Part shown: piece after piece, positions 1-8,565 of the stretch
Layout: each line of letters begins with the position of its first letter
How positions within the stretch are numbered: the first letter of the stretch is position 1
From: Klebsiella planticola ATCC 33531
GTDB taxonomy: Bacteria > Pseudomonadota > Gammaproteobacteria > Enterobacterales > Enterobacteriaceae
Direction: 5' to 3'
DNA length: 64,000 nucleotides
Assembly (NCBI RefSeq): GCF_000735435.1
Contig: NZ_JMPP01000006.1
Span: 45,653-109,652, forward strand
Notes under the pieces: generated by a model
Databases searched by the model: none
What the model was told of the DNA's origin: nothing
What the model saw: only the letters and a program-made list of their open reading frames with translations
Translations under genes and position numbers: made by a program

Positions 1-1758
1 ACCCAGCGCGACCTGCTGGCCGGTATCGTCGCCAAACATTACGCCCGTCAGCACCTGCTGCCGCGCGATGTGGTGCTTGCCCACGAGCGCGGTGAGATTC
101 ACTACCACGATCTCGACTATTCGCCGTTCTTCCCGATGTTCAACTGCATGCTGATCGATCTGAAAGGTATGCTGACGCACGGGTTTAAAATGGGCAACGC
201 GGAGATTGAACCACCAAAATCGATCTCCACCGCCACGGCGGTAACGGCGCAGATTATCGCCCAGGTCGCCAGCCACATTTATGGCGGCACCACCATTAAC
301 CGCATCGATGAAGTGCTGGCGCCGTTCGTCACCGAAAGCTTCAAAAAGCACCGTAAAATCGCCGAAGAGTGGCAGATCCCTGATGCGGAAGGCTATGCCC
401 GCTCGCGCACCGAGAAAGAGTGCTACGACGCCTTCCAGTCGCTGGAATACGAAGTCAATACGCTGCATACCGCCAACGGGCAGACGCCGTTCGTCACCTT
501 TGGCTTTGGTCTCGGCACCAGCTGGGAATCCCGTCTGATTCAGCAGTCTATCCTGCGTAACCGCATCGCCGGGCTGGGCAAAAACCGCAAAACTGCGGTA
601 TTCCCGAAACTGGTGTTCGCCATTCGCGACGGCCTGAACCACAGGTTCGGCGACGCGAACTACGACATCAAGCAGCTGGCGCTGGAGTGCGCGAGCAAGC
701 GTATGTACCCGGACATTCTCAACTACGATCAGGTGGTGAAAGTCACCGGTTCGTTTAAAACGCCAATGGGCTGCCGCAGCTTCCTCGGCGTCTATGAAGA
801 AAATGGCGAGCAGATCCACGACGGCCGCAACAATATCGGCGTGATCAGCCTGAACCTGCCGCGCATTGCGCTGGAAGCGAAAGGGGATGAAGCGACGTTC
901 TGGAAGCTGCTGGATAACCGTCTGGAGCTGGCTTACAAAGCGCTGATGACGCGTATTGCTCGCCTCGAAGGGGTGAAAGCGCGCGTGGCACCGATCCTGT
1001 ACATGGAAGGCGCCTGCGGCGTACGCCTGAAGGCCGACGACGATGTATCAGAGATCTTTAAAAACGGTCGCGCCTCCATTTCGCTGGGCTATATCGGCAT
1101 CCACGAAACCATCAACGCGCTGTCGGGTAATCAGCATATGTACGATAGCGACGCGCTGCGTGAAAAAGGCATCGCCATCGTCCGACGTCTGCGTGACGCC
1201 GTCGACCGCTGGAAAGAAGAGACCGGCTACGGCTTCAGCCTGTACAGCACGCCGAGCGAAAACCTCTGCGATCGCTTCTGCCGTCTTGATACCGCCGAAT
1301 TTGGCGTCATTGAGGGCGTGACCGATAAGGGCTACTACACCAACAGCTTCCACCTCGATGTCGAGAAAAAGGTTAACCCGTACGACAAAATCGACTTCGA
1401 AGCGCCGTATCCGCCGCTGGCCAACGGGGGATTCATTTGCTACGGCGAATACCCGAATATCCAGCACAACCTGAAAGCGCTGGAAGATGTCTGGGATTAC
1501 AGCTACCAGCATGTCCCCTATTACGGTACCAACACGCCGATCGATGAGTGCTATGAGTGCGGCTTTACCGGCGAGTTCGAATGTACCAGTAAAGGCTTTA
1601 CCTGCCCGAAATGTGGCAACCACGATGCCGCCCGGGTGTCGGTCACCCGACGGGTCTGCGGCTATCTCGGCAGCCCGGACGCTCGTCCGTTCAACGCCGG
1701 CAAGCAGGAAGAGGTTAAACGCCGCGTTAAGCATTTGGGTAACGGGCAAATCGGTTAA
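1..1758 (+). CDS. nrdD: Anaerobic ribonucleoside-triphosphate reductase, 5'-truncated by the window edge
   Basis: Class III glycyl-radical enzyme that reduces ribonucleoside triphosphates to deoxyribonucleotides under anaerobiosis. The frame is open from base 1, so 585 residues are visible and about 127 N-terminal residues (the ATP-cone part) lie outside the window, assuming the 712-residue E. coli length. The C-terminus has the zinc-binding cysteine pairs CYEC (visible residues 517 and 520) and CPKC (535 and 538), followed by the glycyl-radical motif RVCGY, whose glycine is visible residue 554 (bases 1660-1662), equivalent to Gly681 of E. coli. An internal GTG at 70 is not a real start. The activase gene nrdG follows on the same strand after an ERIC element. 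Identity is certain. Confidence 0.97.
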   Translation, partial: TQRDLLAGIVAKHYARQHLLPRDVVLAHERGEIHYHDLDYSPFFPMFNCMLIDLKGMLTHGFKMGNAEIEPPKSISTATAVTAQIIAQVASHIYGGTTINRIDEVLAPFVTESFKKHRKIAEEWQIPDAEGYARSRTEKECYDAFQSLEYEVNTLHTANGQTPFVTFGFGLGTSWESRLIQQSILRNRIAGLGKNRKTAVFPKLVFAIRDGLNHRFGDANYDIKQLALECASKRMYPDILNYDQVVKVTGSFKTPMGCRSFLGVYEENGEQIHDGRNNIGVISLNLPRIALEAKGDEATFWKLLDNRLELAYKALMTRIARLEGVKARVAPILYMEGACGVRLKADDDVSEIFKNGRASISLGYIGIHETINALSGNQHMYDSDALREKGIAIVRRLRDAVDRWKEETGYGFSLYSTPSENLCDRFCRLDTAEFGVIEGVTDKGYYTNSFHLDVEKKVNPYDKIDFEAPYPPLANGGFICYGEYPNIQHNLKALEDVWDYSYQHVPYYGTNTPIDECYECGFTGEFECTSKGFTCPKCGNHDAARVSVTRRVCGYLGSPDARPFNAGKQEEVKRRVKHLGNGQIG

Positions 1759-1788
1759 TTTCGACAGTATTATTGCCCGGCAATGCGA

Positions 1789-1916
1789 CGCTTTTCGCAC
1801 AGCAATTGGCGCCAGGACAAGGCGGCAAGCAAGCGAATCCCGGGGAGCTTACATCAGTAAGTGACCCGGGTAAGCGAGCGCAGCCAATGCAGTAATGGCG
1901 TCAATTGAGAAGCGAA
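1789..1916. repeat. ERIC (IRU) element between nrdD and nrdG
   Basis: The stretch contains the core of the enterobacterial repetitive intergenic consensus: GCGAATCCCGGGGAGCTTAC around 1834-1853, followed by AGTAAGTGACCCGGGTAAGC, which closely match the ERIC1R and ERIC2 primer sites. The outer ends form an inverted repeat (CAATTGGCGCC near 1803 against GGCGTCAATTG near 1898). The length, about 128 bp, is that of a full ERIC. It ends directly before the nrdG start codon, so it forms almost all of the nrdD-nrdG spacer and the upstream part of the nrdG ribosome-binding region. Confidence 0.88.
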
Positions 1917-1917
1917 A

Positions 1918-2382
1918 ATGAATTACCATCAATACTATCCGGTAGACATCGTCAACGGCCCCGGCACCCGCTGCACCCTGTTCGTCTCAGGCTGCGTCCA
2001 CGAATGCCCCGGCTGTTATAACAAGAGCACCTGGCGGCTCAACTCCGGGTTGCCATTCACCACCGGGATGGCCGATCGTATCATCGCCGACCTCAACGAC
2101 ACGCGGATCATACGCCAGGGGATCTCCCTTTCCGGCGGCGATCCCCTGCATCCGCAGAACGTGCCGGAGATCCTCGCCCTGGTGCGCCGCATCCTCGCCG
2201 AATGTCCCGGCAAGGATATCTGGGTCTGGACCGGTTATAAGCTCGACGAGCTGAACGACGCACAGCGGGAAGTGGTTGATCTGATTAACGTGCTGGTCGA
2301 CGGCAAGTTTGTCGAGGATTTAAAAGATCCGGCGCTGATCTGGCGCGGCAGCAGCAATCAGGTCGTCCACCGCTTAAGATAG
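1918..2382 (+). CDS. nrdG: Anaerobic ribonucleotide reductase-activating protein
   Basis: Radical-SAM activase that abstracts a hydrogen from the NrdD glycine to make the glycyl radical. It is 154 residues long, the normal length. The radical-SAM cluster motif CxxxCxxC is present as C26, C30 and C33, followed by a glycine-rich SAM-binding stretch (SLSGGDPL, about residues 63-70). The ATG follows only a weak purine stretch (GAGAAGCG), and that stretch is the end of an ERIC element. The gene lies 159 bp downstream of nrdD and is convergent with the regulator gene ending at 2389, with only six bases between the stop codons. Confidence 0.96.
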   Translation: MNYHQYYPVDIVNGPGTRCTLFVSGCVHECPGCYNKSTWRLNSGLPFTTGMADRIIADLNDTRIIRQGISLSGGDPLHPQNVPEILALVRRILAECPGKDIWVWTGYKLDELNDAQREVVDLINVLVDGKFVEDLKDPALIWRGSSNQVVHRLR

Positions 2383-2388
2383 TGACGC

Positions 2389-4299
2389 TCAAAAACGGCT
2401 GACGCACTCCACCGCCACCGCTTTGAACTCATCGAAACTGCGCGTCTCGGCAAGCCGGGTCATCGCTCGCTCGCGCAGGAAAGTGACAAAAATATCGTAG
2501 ATCGCCATCGCCTCTTCATACTCGCTTTTGCTGATCGCCAGCAGGAAGATGATATGGGCAGTTTCATCGCCCCAGGCGATACCGTTCGGCGCAATGACGG
2601 TATAGACCACGGTTTTTTGCGCCAGCAGACCAAGGGCGTGAGGCAGCGCAATCCCGTCGCCCAGCATCGTGCTGACGATGGCCTCGCGTTCGACAACCGA
2701 GTCATGGAACCCGGCATCGACAAACCCTTCCTGCTGCAGCTGCTGGCACAGCCCGGCAAACAGCGTCTGCCGATCGACAGGCGTATCGATCACCTGGAAA
2801 TGGGCCGCATCGAAATATTTATTCAGCACCCACGGACGGGTCCTGTCCACCAGCACCAGCTTGCCGATTTGATCCAGCTGATAATCGGTCGGGAATGGCG
2901 CAATGGTCACCACCGGCTTATCTTTTTCACCAATCCGCACGGTCGAGATAACAAAATCTTCCGCGACCGCCGCCAGCTGCTCATACTCCCGCTGCGACAG
3001 GGTGGCGGCGATTTCTAACTGCGGATATTTACGCTGCAAAATGGCTTCGATCATCCGCACCATCGCATTACTGGTATCGCATACCAATAACACCCGCGGC
3101 TGCCGCTGATAGCCAATGTTGTAATGACGTTCCAGTCCGACGCCAATATGCAATACCAGGAAACCAATCTCGTTTTCACTGATGGCATAGGGCGTGTATT
3201 TCCCCCAGCTGGTCACCGCCGCGAGAGTCATGTCCCACGCCATCGGGTAGTGCTGCTTAATATTATCGAGCAGAGGATTGGGGATCATGATCTGGTAGCG
3301 AACCCGGGTGATCATGGTCTTAACGTGGGTCAGCAGATCGGCATGTAGCTGAGCGTCGTCCAGCAGGTTGTAATTATACTGGCTGTTGATGTAGCGCAGG
3401 ATGTAGTTTACCAGCGCTTCGCCATCGTCGGCGCTGATGGTGCCCGGATCGACGTCCTGAACCTGACGGGCGGCAAGATGGACGCACAGCCACGCTTCTT
3501 CTGCCGGAGAGAGGGCCTTTCCCGCCAGCTGCTGCAGTACGGCTGCCAGATCCCGCGCGGCATCACGCACGTTTTGCGCGACATCCTCCGCGCTGAATTC
3601 CGCCAGCGGATAGCCCTGGCTGACGCGACGCACCGTCACTGCGCTGTACAGTCGGATAAAGCGCTCGCCTTCATCGGTGAGGCGCACGTGGTGCCGGGTC
3701 AGGATCTCCTGCAGCACGTCCGCAAGCTGTTCCTGCACATCCGTATTCAGCGCTTGCTCATCGATCAGCGGGTTTATTCCCCCCTGCTGCGCCTGTTGCC
3801 ATAACAGATCGGTCAGGCAGGCGCGAATCGATACTTCGCTGCCAAACAGCCTCATACCGTGCCGTGGGCGAGTCTCGAGAGTCAGTTGATAGCGCTGAAA
3901 GCGCTCGCGGACCTCGGCCATATCGCTTTGTAACGTCGCCCGGCTGACAAACCACTCGTCCGCCAGATCTTCGAGCTTGATGGAGAACGCGGAGGTCAAA
4001 AAGCGCACCAGCAGAAAGTTGATGCGATCCGCCGCCGTACGCGGGATCTGCTGCGGCTTCGGCGCATGCTCTTGCAGGGTCTGGTAGCGCGCCGGGTCGT
4101 CGATTTTCAGCTGATAGCCGCTGCCGCGAGTGAGCATGAATTGCGCGCCATACTCCACTAACAACGCGTTAAGCGCGGTAATGTCGGCGCGCACGGTACG
4201 AGTAGAAACCGACAGCCGCTGCGCCAGCTCATCCTGCGGCAGCGTTTCGTTTTGCAGCAAAGTAAACAGTTGCGCTAAACGGTGGTTGGGAAATCGCAT
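2389..4299 (-). CDS. BglG/MtlR-type PTS-modulated transcriptional activator of the adjacent catabolic operon
   Basis: Multidomain regulator of 636 residues. By eye the order is: HTH_11 DNA-binding domain (about 5-60, SVSTRTVRADI), a second Mga-like HTH (about 100-150), PRD1 (about 180-290), PRD2 (about 300-395), an EIIB(Gat)-like domain (about 405-490, cysteine in LLVCDTSN) and an EIIA-like domain (about 495-636, histidine in IALPHALG). This is the MtlR/LicR layout, which binds DNA rather than RNA and is controlled by phosphorylation from the PTS. It is the last gene of the nine-gene operon starting at 11035, 22 bp after the lactonase gene, with a good AAGGA ribosome site. Its target is inferred to be this operon; a 20-bp palindrome at 11105-11124 is a candidate operator. 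Confidence 0.85.
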   Translation of the reverse strand: MRFPNHRLAQLFTLLQNETLPQDELAQRLSVSTRTVRADITALNALLVEYGAQFMLTRGSGYQLKIDDPARYQTLQEHAPKPQQIPRTAADRINFLLVRFLTSAFSIKLEDLADEWFVSRATLQSDMAEVRERFQRYQLTLETRPRHGMRLFGSEVSIRACLTDLLWQQAQQGGINPLIDEQALNTDVQEQLADVLQEILTRHHVRLTDEGERFIRLYSAVTVRRVSQGYPLAEFSAEDVAQNVRDAARDLAAVLQQLAGKALSPAEEAWLCVHLAARQVQDVDPGTISADDGEALVNYILRYINSQYNYNLLDDAQLHADLLTHVKTMITRVRYQIMIPNPLLDNIKQHYPMAWDMTLAAVTSWGKYTPYAISENEIGFLVLHIGVGLERHYNIGYQRQPRVLLVCDTSNAMVRMIEAILQRKYPQLEIAATLSQREYEQLAAVAEDFVISTVRIGEKDKPVVTIAPFPTDYQLDQIGKLVLVDRTRPWVLNKYFDAAHFQVIDTPVDRQTLFAGLCQQLQQEGFVDAGFHDSVVEREAIVSTMLGDGIALPHALGLLAQKTVVYTVIAPNGIAWGDETAHIIFLLAISKSEYEEAMAIYDIFVTFLRERAMTRLAETRSFDEFKAVAVECVSRF

Positions 4300-4321
4300 G
4301 TCAGTTCCTTCATCTTACGGC

Positions 4322-5473
4322 TCAAGGTTGAGCGGATATCACCATCTGTGATGGACTGCCTACCGGAGTGTAGTCCGGGGCAAAAGTCAGCTTGCCGCTC
4401 TGCGGCGCCACGCTAAAACGGGTGATATTATCGCTACGCTGGTTCATGACGTACAGCCACTGCCCCTGATTATCCAGCGTCAACGTCCGCGGGTAGTCGC
4501 CGCGGGTCCAGATATCCTCCTGATGGCTCAGGCTGCCGTCGGCCAGCACGCTAAAATGCGCGATGCTGTTATGCAGGCGATTGGCGACGTACAGCTGTTT
4601 GCCATCGGCGCTGAGGACCAGCCCGGCGGCAAAGCTGGTGCCTTTGTAGCCCTTCGGCAGTGCGGAAACCGTTTTGCCTTCGCGCAGCAGCCCGCTTTTC
4701 TTATCAATATGATAGAACGTCAGCGTCGAGGATTCTTCATTAATCAGCCACAGGCCATCCCCTTTCGGCGTAAAGACAAAATGACGCGGCCCGGCGCCGG
4801 CAGAAGAGGCAGCGATAAACGGCGGATCGTTCGGCGTGAGCTTGCCGCTGCTATTGTCGATCCGGTACTGATAGATCCGATCCAACCCCAGATCGGTAGA
4901 ATAAACATATTTCCCGCTCGGATCGGCGGCGATCATATGGGCATGCGGGCCGTTATGATCGCTGATGGCAAAGCTCCCCTCGACCGCCGCGGCCGGCCGC
5001 TCTGCGCCGGCAGGGCCCTGATCCTGATGGCTATCGACCGCCTCGCCGAGGCTGCCATCGTCTTTGATCGGCAGCACCGCCACCGTTCCGCTGACATAAT
5101 TCGCCACTAGCAGATGACGACCGTCCGGCGTCAGCGACAGATAGACCGGCCCGGCCCCCAGAGAAGAGACCTGATTAAGATCGGTCAGCTCACCGTTAGC
5201 TTCAATCCGCCACGCCTGCACCACCCCCTTTTCGACTTCGCTGGCGGCATACAGGGTTTTACCGTCCCGCGACACGGTGAGTTGGGCCACGTTCGGCAAC
5301 GAGCTGACCAGGGCCTTATCGCGCAGCGCGCCGGTTTTAGCGTCGACGGTAAACCGGTAGAGACCTTCGCCATTCGGGTTGTAGGTTCCGACCCAGGCAT
5401 AATGCGTTTGCGCGCAGGCGGTAGCGGCCAGCAGAGAAAGTGAAGCAGCAAGCAGGTGACGAGCGGTGGGCAT
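4322..5473 (-). CDS. Secreted beta-propeller lactonase (6-phosphogluconolactonase-like family)
   Basis: Lactonase-family seven-bladed propeller of 383 residues. The start is the ATG at 5473, preceded by AAGGAG; an upstream in-frame extension lacks a ribosome site. Residues 1 to about 22 are a Sec signal peptide with likely cleavage after ACA, so the protein should be periplasmic, unlike cytoplasmic Pgl of E. coli. Repeated blade motifs are visible (LYRFTVD, VLPIKDDGSLG, IAHFSVLADGSLS, ITRFSVAPQSGKL). It follows dgaF after 77 bp that hold a strong hairpin. By context it may open an aldonolactone before uptake; the real substrate is unknown. Confidence 0.8.
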   Translation of the reverse strand: MPTARHLLAASLSLLAATACAQTHYAWVGTYNPNGEGLYRFTVDAKTGALRDKALVSSLPNVAQLTVSRDGKTLYAASEVEKGVVQAWRIEANGELTDLNQVSSLGAGPVYLSLTPDGRHLLVANYVSGTVAVLPIKDDGSLGEAVDSHQDQGPAGAERPAAAVEGSFAISDHNGPHAHMIAADPSGKYVYSTDLGLDRIYQYRIDNSSGKLTPNDPPFIAASSAGAGPRHFVFTPKGDGLWLINEESSTLTFYHIDKKSGLLREGKTVSALPKGYKGTSFAAGLVLSADGKQLYVANRLHNSIAHFSVLADGSLSHQEDIWTRGDYPRTLTLDNQGQWLYVMNQRSDNITRFSVAPQSGKLTFAPDYTPVGSPSQMVISAQP

Positions 5474-5503
5474 AGTGACTCCTTGATGGTTCGATGGGGG
5501 GTT

Positions 5504-5536
5504 CCGCACGCGTCTCTCGCAGAGCAACGCGTGCGG
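5504..5536 (-). other. Strong intra-operon hairpin between dgaF-like and lactonase genes
   Basis: Perfect 10-bp inverted repeat CCGCACGCGT (5504-5513) and ACGCGTGCGG (5527-5536), with a CTCT/AGAG helix possible inside the 13-base loop. No U-run follows on the minus strand, so it does not look like an intrinsic terminator. It sits between the stop of the aldolase gene and the start of the lactonase gene and could set differential mRNA stability. Confidence 0.75.
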
Positions 5537-5550
5537 CGGGGACAGCAAAC

Positions 5551-6291
5551 CTATTTGACGAGCGCTTTGGTCATCTCCAGCAGCTGGCGAACGTCCGCCG
5601 GGCGGGTATTGCCGCTGGCTTTATCAATAATCGAGCTATAAATGTGCGGAATAATTTTGCTGACCCCCGCGTCCAGCGCGATCTGCAGGATTTCGCTGTA
5701 GTTGTCCAGATCGATGCCGCCGGTCGGCTCCAGCCAGAAATCATGGCGGGCGCAGGCCTGCGCCACCGCAACGAACTCATCGCGGTGTTTCAGGCCGCCC
5801 ATCGGGAAGTATTTGATTGAACTGCCGCCCATATCCTTCAGCAGGGCAATGGCGGTTTCCAGCGGCACAATTCCGTCCGCTGCGCCGCTGCTCAGCGGGC
5901 CGGTCGAGATCTTAACCATCCCCGGCGTGCCGGTCGGCGACACCAGACCGTTGACCACGGTCTGGTTCTGCCCAAGCAGCGCACGGCTGGCGCCGACGCC
6001 GGTAAACACCTGATTAACGTGCTGCGGCTGTACCTGACGCGAGATTTCGCTGACCATCGCCGACTGATTCGGATCGCCCGCGCCCAGCCCTACCGAGAGC
6101 GCGTTATCGATGAGCTGAGCATATTCACGCATATCCGCCACCGCGCTCGCCACGTCCGGATAGTTTTTGGAGAGCACGCCAACCAGGACGTGACCTTCCG
6201 CCGCCTCATAGATTTCGCGGGCGTTGTCTTTGCTGCCCGCCAGGACGTTCAGGCAGACGCGGTCACGGTAAAAATTAGGGGTCAGTTTCAT
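5551..6291 (-). CDS. dgaF: KDGP aldolase, DgaF-like
   Basis: Aldolase of 246 residues related to DgaF of the D-glucosaminate pathway, which splits 2-keto-3-deoxy-6-phosphogluconate to pyruvate and glyceraldehyde-3-phosphate in the cytoplasm. A TIM-barrel pattern is visible; the lysine in SSIKYFPMGG (about residue 185) is the likely Schiff-base residue, and EPTGGIDL near residue 213 fits the phosphate-binding loop. The ATG overlaps the end of the dgaE-like gene by 4 bp, which implies translational coupling. The symbol is used by similarity; the operon differs from Salmonella dgaABCDEF because no mannose-family PTS genes are present. Confidence 0.82.
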   Translation of the reverse strand: MKLTPNFYRDRVCLNVLAGSKDNAREIYEAAEGHVLVGVLSKNYPDVASAVADMREYAQLIDNALSVGLGAGDPNQSAMVSEISRQVQPQHVNQVFTGVGASRALLGQNQTVVNGLVSPTGTPGMVKISTGPLSSGAADGIVPLETAIALLKDMGGSSIKYFPMGGLKHRDEFVAVAQACARHDFWLEPTGGIDLDNYSEILQIALDAGVSKIIPHIYSSIIDKASGNTRPADVRQLLEMTKALVK

Positions 6292-7406
6292 GCGTTTTTC
6301 TCCTTGTTCAGAACCTCGGCGATGCGACGAGAGACAATCTCCAGCTGTTGCGCGTTCACGCTGCGAACATCGGCTTCAATAATGCCTTCGTTGGCCTTGT
6401 AGCCGCGGAAGTAGATGGCGTATTCGCCCTGTTTCAGCGCGTCGACCAGTTCGCCGGTGGCGATACCGGTGACGGTTTCATCGAATTTGATTTCCGCACG
6501 GGCGATGTCGCGGCCGGCGCTGTCCCAGACCACACGGGCGGTAACGCCGTTGAGGGTATTGAGCTGGTTAATGAACGGCGTCATTTTAGCGACCATCTCA
6601 TCGCCGCTCTCTTTACGCGCCAGCAGATAGTGTTCAATCGCGCAGGTCAGACCGAGGATCCCCTCTTTACCCACCTTCATCGCCCGGCCAATCCCCGCCG
6701 ACTGGCGTTTCACCCACTCAACGTACTGAGTTTTCCCCACCACCAGACCGCTGGTTGGCCCTTCAATCGCTTTCGCACCGCTGTAAATCACCAGGTCAGC
6801 ACCGGCACGGTAGTAGCATTGCAGGTCTTCTTCCGCCGCCGCATCGACGATCAGCGGCAGGTTATGTTTACGCGCCACCACCACCGCCTGCTCGACGCTG
6901 AGCATGCTTTTCTGCACGCAGTGGTGGGATTTGATATACAGAATCGCCGCCGTACGCGGAGTGATCGCCGCTGCCAGCTGGTCAGCGGAACATTCGTTGG
7001 CATAGCCCGCTTCCACCAGCTTGCCACCGCCCAGCGCGACCATCGAGCCCACCGGCGCGCCAAAGTTAACGTTGTGGCCTTTCGGCAGCACGATCTCATT
7101 GTTTTCAATCGGCGTAACGTGCAGGTTTTCCAGCAGCCAGCTGCTGTCTTTTACCAGCACCGCCGCCACCGACTGGGCGATCCCCGCCGAGGCGCAGGAG
7201 ACGACGGTCGCCCCTTCCACGTCCAGCAGCTGCGCAATGTATTCGCCGGTTTTATTCACCAGGTCTTTGATTTCGAAGTAGTGATTCATGCCGCTCATCA
7301 CCGCCTCCACCACTTCCGGACGTGGAGTGGAGACCCCCAACGCCGTCATGCGGCCGGAGGTATTGATGACTTGCTTGAGGTGGTATTTTTCAAAAATCGA
7401 AGGCAT
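6288..7406 (-). CDS. dgaE: PLP-dependent ammonia lyase, DgaE-like
   Basis: Fold-type I PLP enzyme of 372 residues in the SelA-like group that contains DgaE (D-glucosaminate-6-phosphate ammonia lyase), which removes water and ammonia to give KDGP. Visible features are INTSGRMTALG near the N-terminus, the phosphate-binding stretch CASAGIAQS (about 70-79), VDAAAEED with the PLP-ring aspartate (about 188-195), and the likely Schiff-base lysine in YSGAKAIEGP (about residue 213). It overlaps the amidohydrolase gene by 17 bp upstream and dgaF by 4 bp downstream. The exact sugar acid is inferred from the family. Confidence 0.83.
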   Translation of the reverse strand: MPSIFEKYHLKQVINTSGRMTALGVSTPRPEVVEAVMSGMNHYFEIKDLVNKTGEYIAQLLDVEGATVVSCASAGIAQSVAAVLVKDSSWLLENLHVTPIENNEIVLPKGHNVNFGAPVGSMVALGGGKLVEAGYANECSADQLAAAITPRTAAILYIKSHHCVQKSMLSVEQAVVVARKHNLPLIVDAAAEEDLQCYYRAGADLVIYSGAKAIEGPTSGLVVGKTQYVEWVKRQSAGIGRAMKVGKEGILGLTCAIEHYLLARKESGDEMVAKMTPFINQLNTLNGVTARVVWDSAGRDIARAEIKFDETVTGIATGELVDALKQGEYAIYFRGYKANEGIIEADVRSVNAQQLEIVSRRIAEVLNKEKNA

Positions 7407-8523
7407 TTTCCGCGCTCCCTTGTTCGGTCAGATAGCCCTTGCCCGCGCGAATCGCGGCAAGCGGCACCAGAATATTGTCAGCCTGCAGGCTCTCTTTTTC
7501 CGCGTCGACCAGTAACGTCGGCGCATGCTGCACGGTAAACAGCGTTAAATCAGCATCATAGCCCACGGTCAGCTGCCCTTTGCTCTTCAGGCGCAGCCCC
7601 AGGGCGGCATTCACGGTGACACAGTCAATGACCTGCGGCAGCGTCATGCCGATGGCGAGGAACTTCGACATCACCAGCGCCAGCGAGCGAACCGGCCCGT
7701 CGATGCGGTTGCGGCAGTAAATATCGGAACTGATGCTGTGCGGCAGAATGCCCAGCGCGATGGCCCGTCGCGCCACTTCGAAGCTGAAGCTGGCGGTACC
7801 GTGGCCAACATCAAGGCGCACGCCACGCTGTAGCGCACGGGTAATCGAGGCGCGCAGCTCGCCTTCCGGCGTCAGAATGCGATTCGGTTTGCCGTTATAG
7901 CAGTGGGTAATGATGTCGCCTGCGCTGAGCCGTTCGGCGATCTCATCGAGGTTCGGCGGATTATTGCCGATATGCACCATCAGCGGCAGATCGCCGTTTT
8001 CCTGCTGAATGGCCTTCGCCCGCTCCAGCGGCGTAATCCCGTTCTCGCCAACCACGCTGCTGCTCATGCGCGCCTTCAGGCCGACGATAAAATCCGGGTG
8101 GCGTGTGACCGCCTGCTTCACCGCATCCGCGTCAATGTTGGCCATGTTGGCCAGTTCGTTCTGGGCGATCAGCCCGACGCGGGAGATATTGAGCAGCGCA
8201 TAAACGTCGGTGGCCGCTGCGCGGGTCAGCTGATAAAAATCATCGATGTCGTCCGCACCGGTGCTGCCGGCATCAATCACGGTAGTGACGCCGGTGGCGA
8301 TACCGATGCTGTCCGGCTGGTCATGATAAATCGGTGACTTCGGGTAGCAGTGAACGTGGGAATCAATCCAGCCGGCGCTCACGTAATAACGCCCGTCCAG
8401 CGCCACTGTTTTACGCGCTGACGCGCTAATCTCGCCCAGCGCGGCAATTTTGCCGTCCTGGATGGCGATATCGGTCAGGGTATCGTCGACGAGGCGCGCA
8501 CCGCGCAGGAGTAAATCAAACAT
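7390..8523 (-). CDS. Amidohydrolase/deacetylase-family metallohydrolase (COG3964-like)
   Basis: Amidohydrolase-superfamily TIM-barrel enzyme of 377 residues. Metal ligands can be seen: HxH in DSHVHCY (about 55-61), a lysine in VGLKARMS that may be carboxylated (about 150), histidines in MVHIGN and ITHCYNG, and the barrel-end aspartate in LDVGHG. The family includes enzymes described as dihydroorotase-like deacetylases or esterases, often beside dgaE/dgaF-like genes. It starts 42 bp after the DUF4310 gene with a strong GGAGAG site. A role removing an acyl group from an N-acyl amino-sugar acid before deamination is my inference. Confidence 0.8.
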   Translation of the reverse strand: MFDLLLRGARLVDDTLTDIAIQDGKIAALGEISASARKTVALDGRYYVSAGWIDSHVHCYPKSPIYHDQPDSIGIATGVTTVIDAGSTGADDIDDFYQLTRAAATDVYALLNISRVGLIAQNELANMANIDADAVKQAVTRHPDFIVGLKARMSSSVVGENGITPLERAKAIQQENGDLPLMVHIGNNPPNLDEIAERLSAGDIITHCYNGKPNRILTPEGELRASITRALQRGVRLDVGHGTASFSFEVARRAIALGILPHSISSDIYCRNRIDGPVRSLALVMSKFLAIGMTLPQVIDCVTVNAALGLRLKSKGQLTVGYDADLTLFTVQHAPTLLVDAEKESLQADNILVPLAAIRAGKGYLTEQGSAENAFDF

Positions 8524-8565
8524 GGGTCTCTCCTGGTAAAGCGGGCGCCTGAGCGCCCGCAGGAC

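Noticed and set aside
1048..1800. Minus-strand 250-codon frame opposite nrdD
   Set aside because: Antisense shadow of a well conserved gene; no ribosome site and no recognisable domain.
6348..7538. Plus-strand 396-codon frame opposite dgaE and the amidohydrolase
   Set aside because: Histidine/arginine-rich composition typical of antisense translation of GC-rich genes; the minus-strand genes have clear family motifs.
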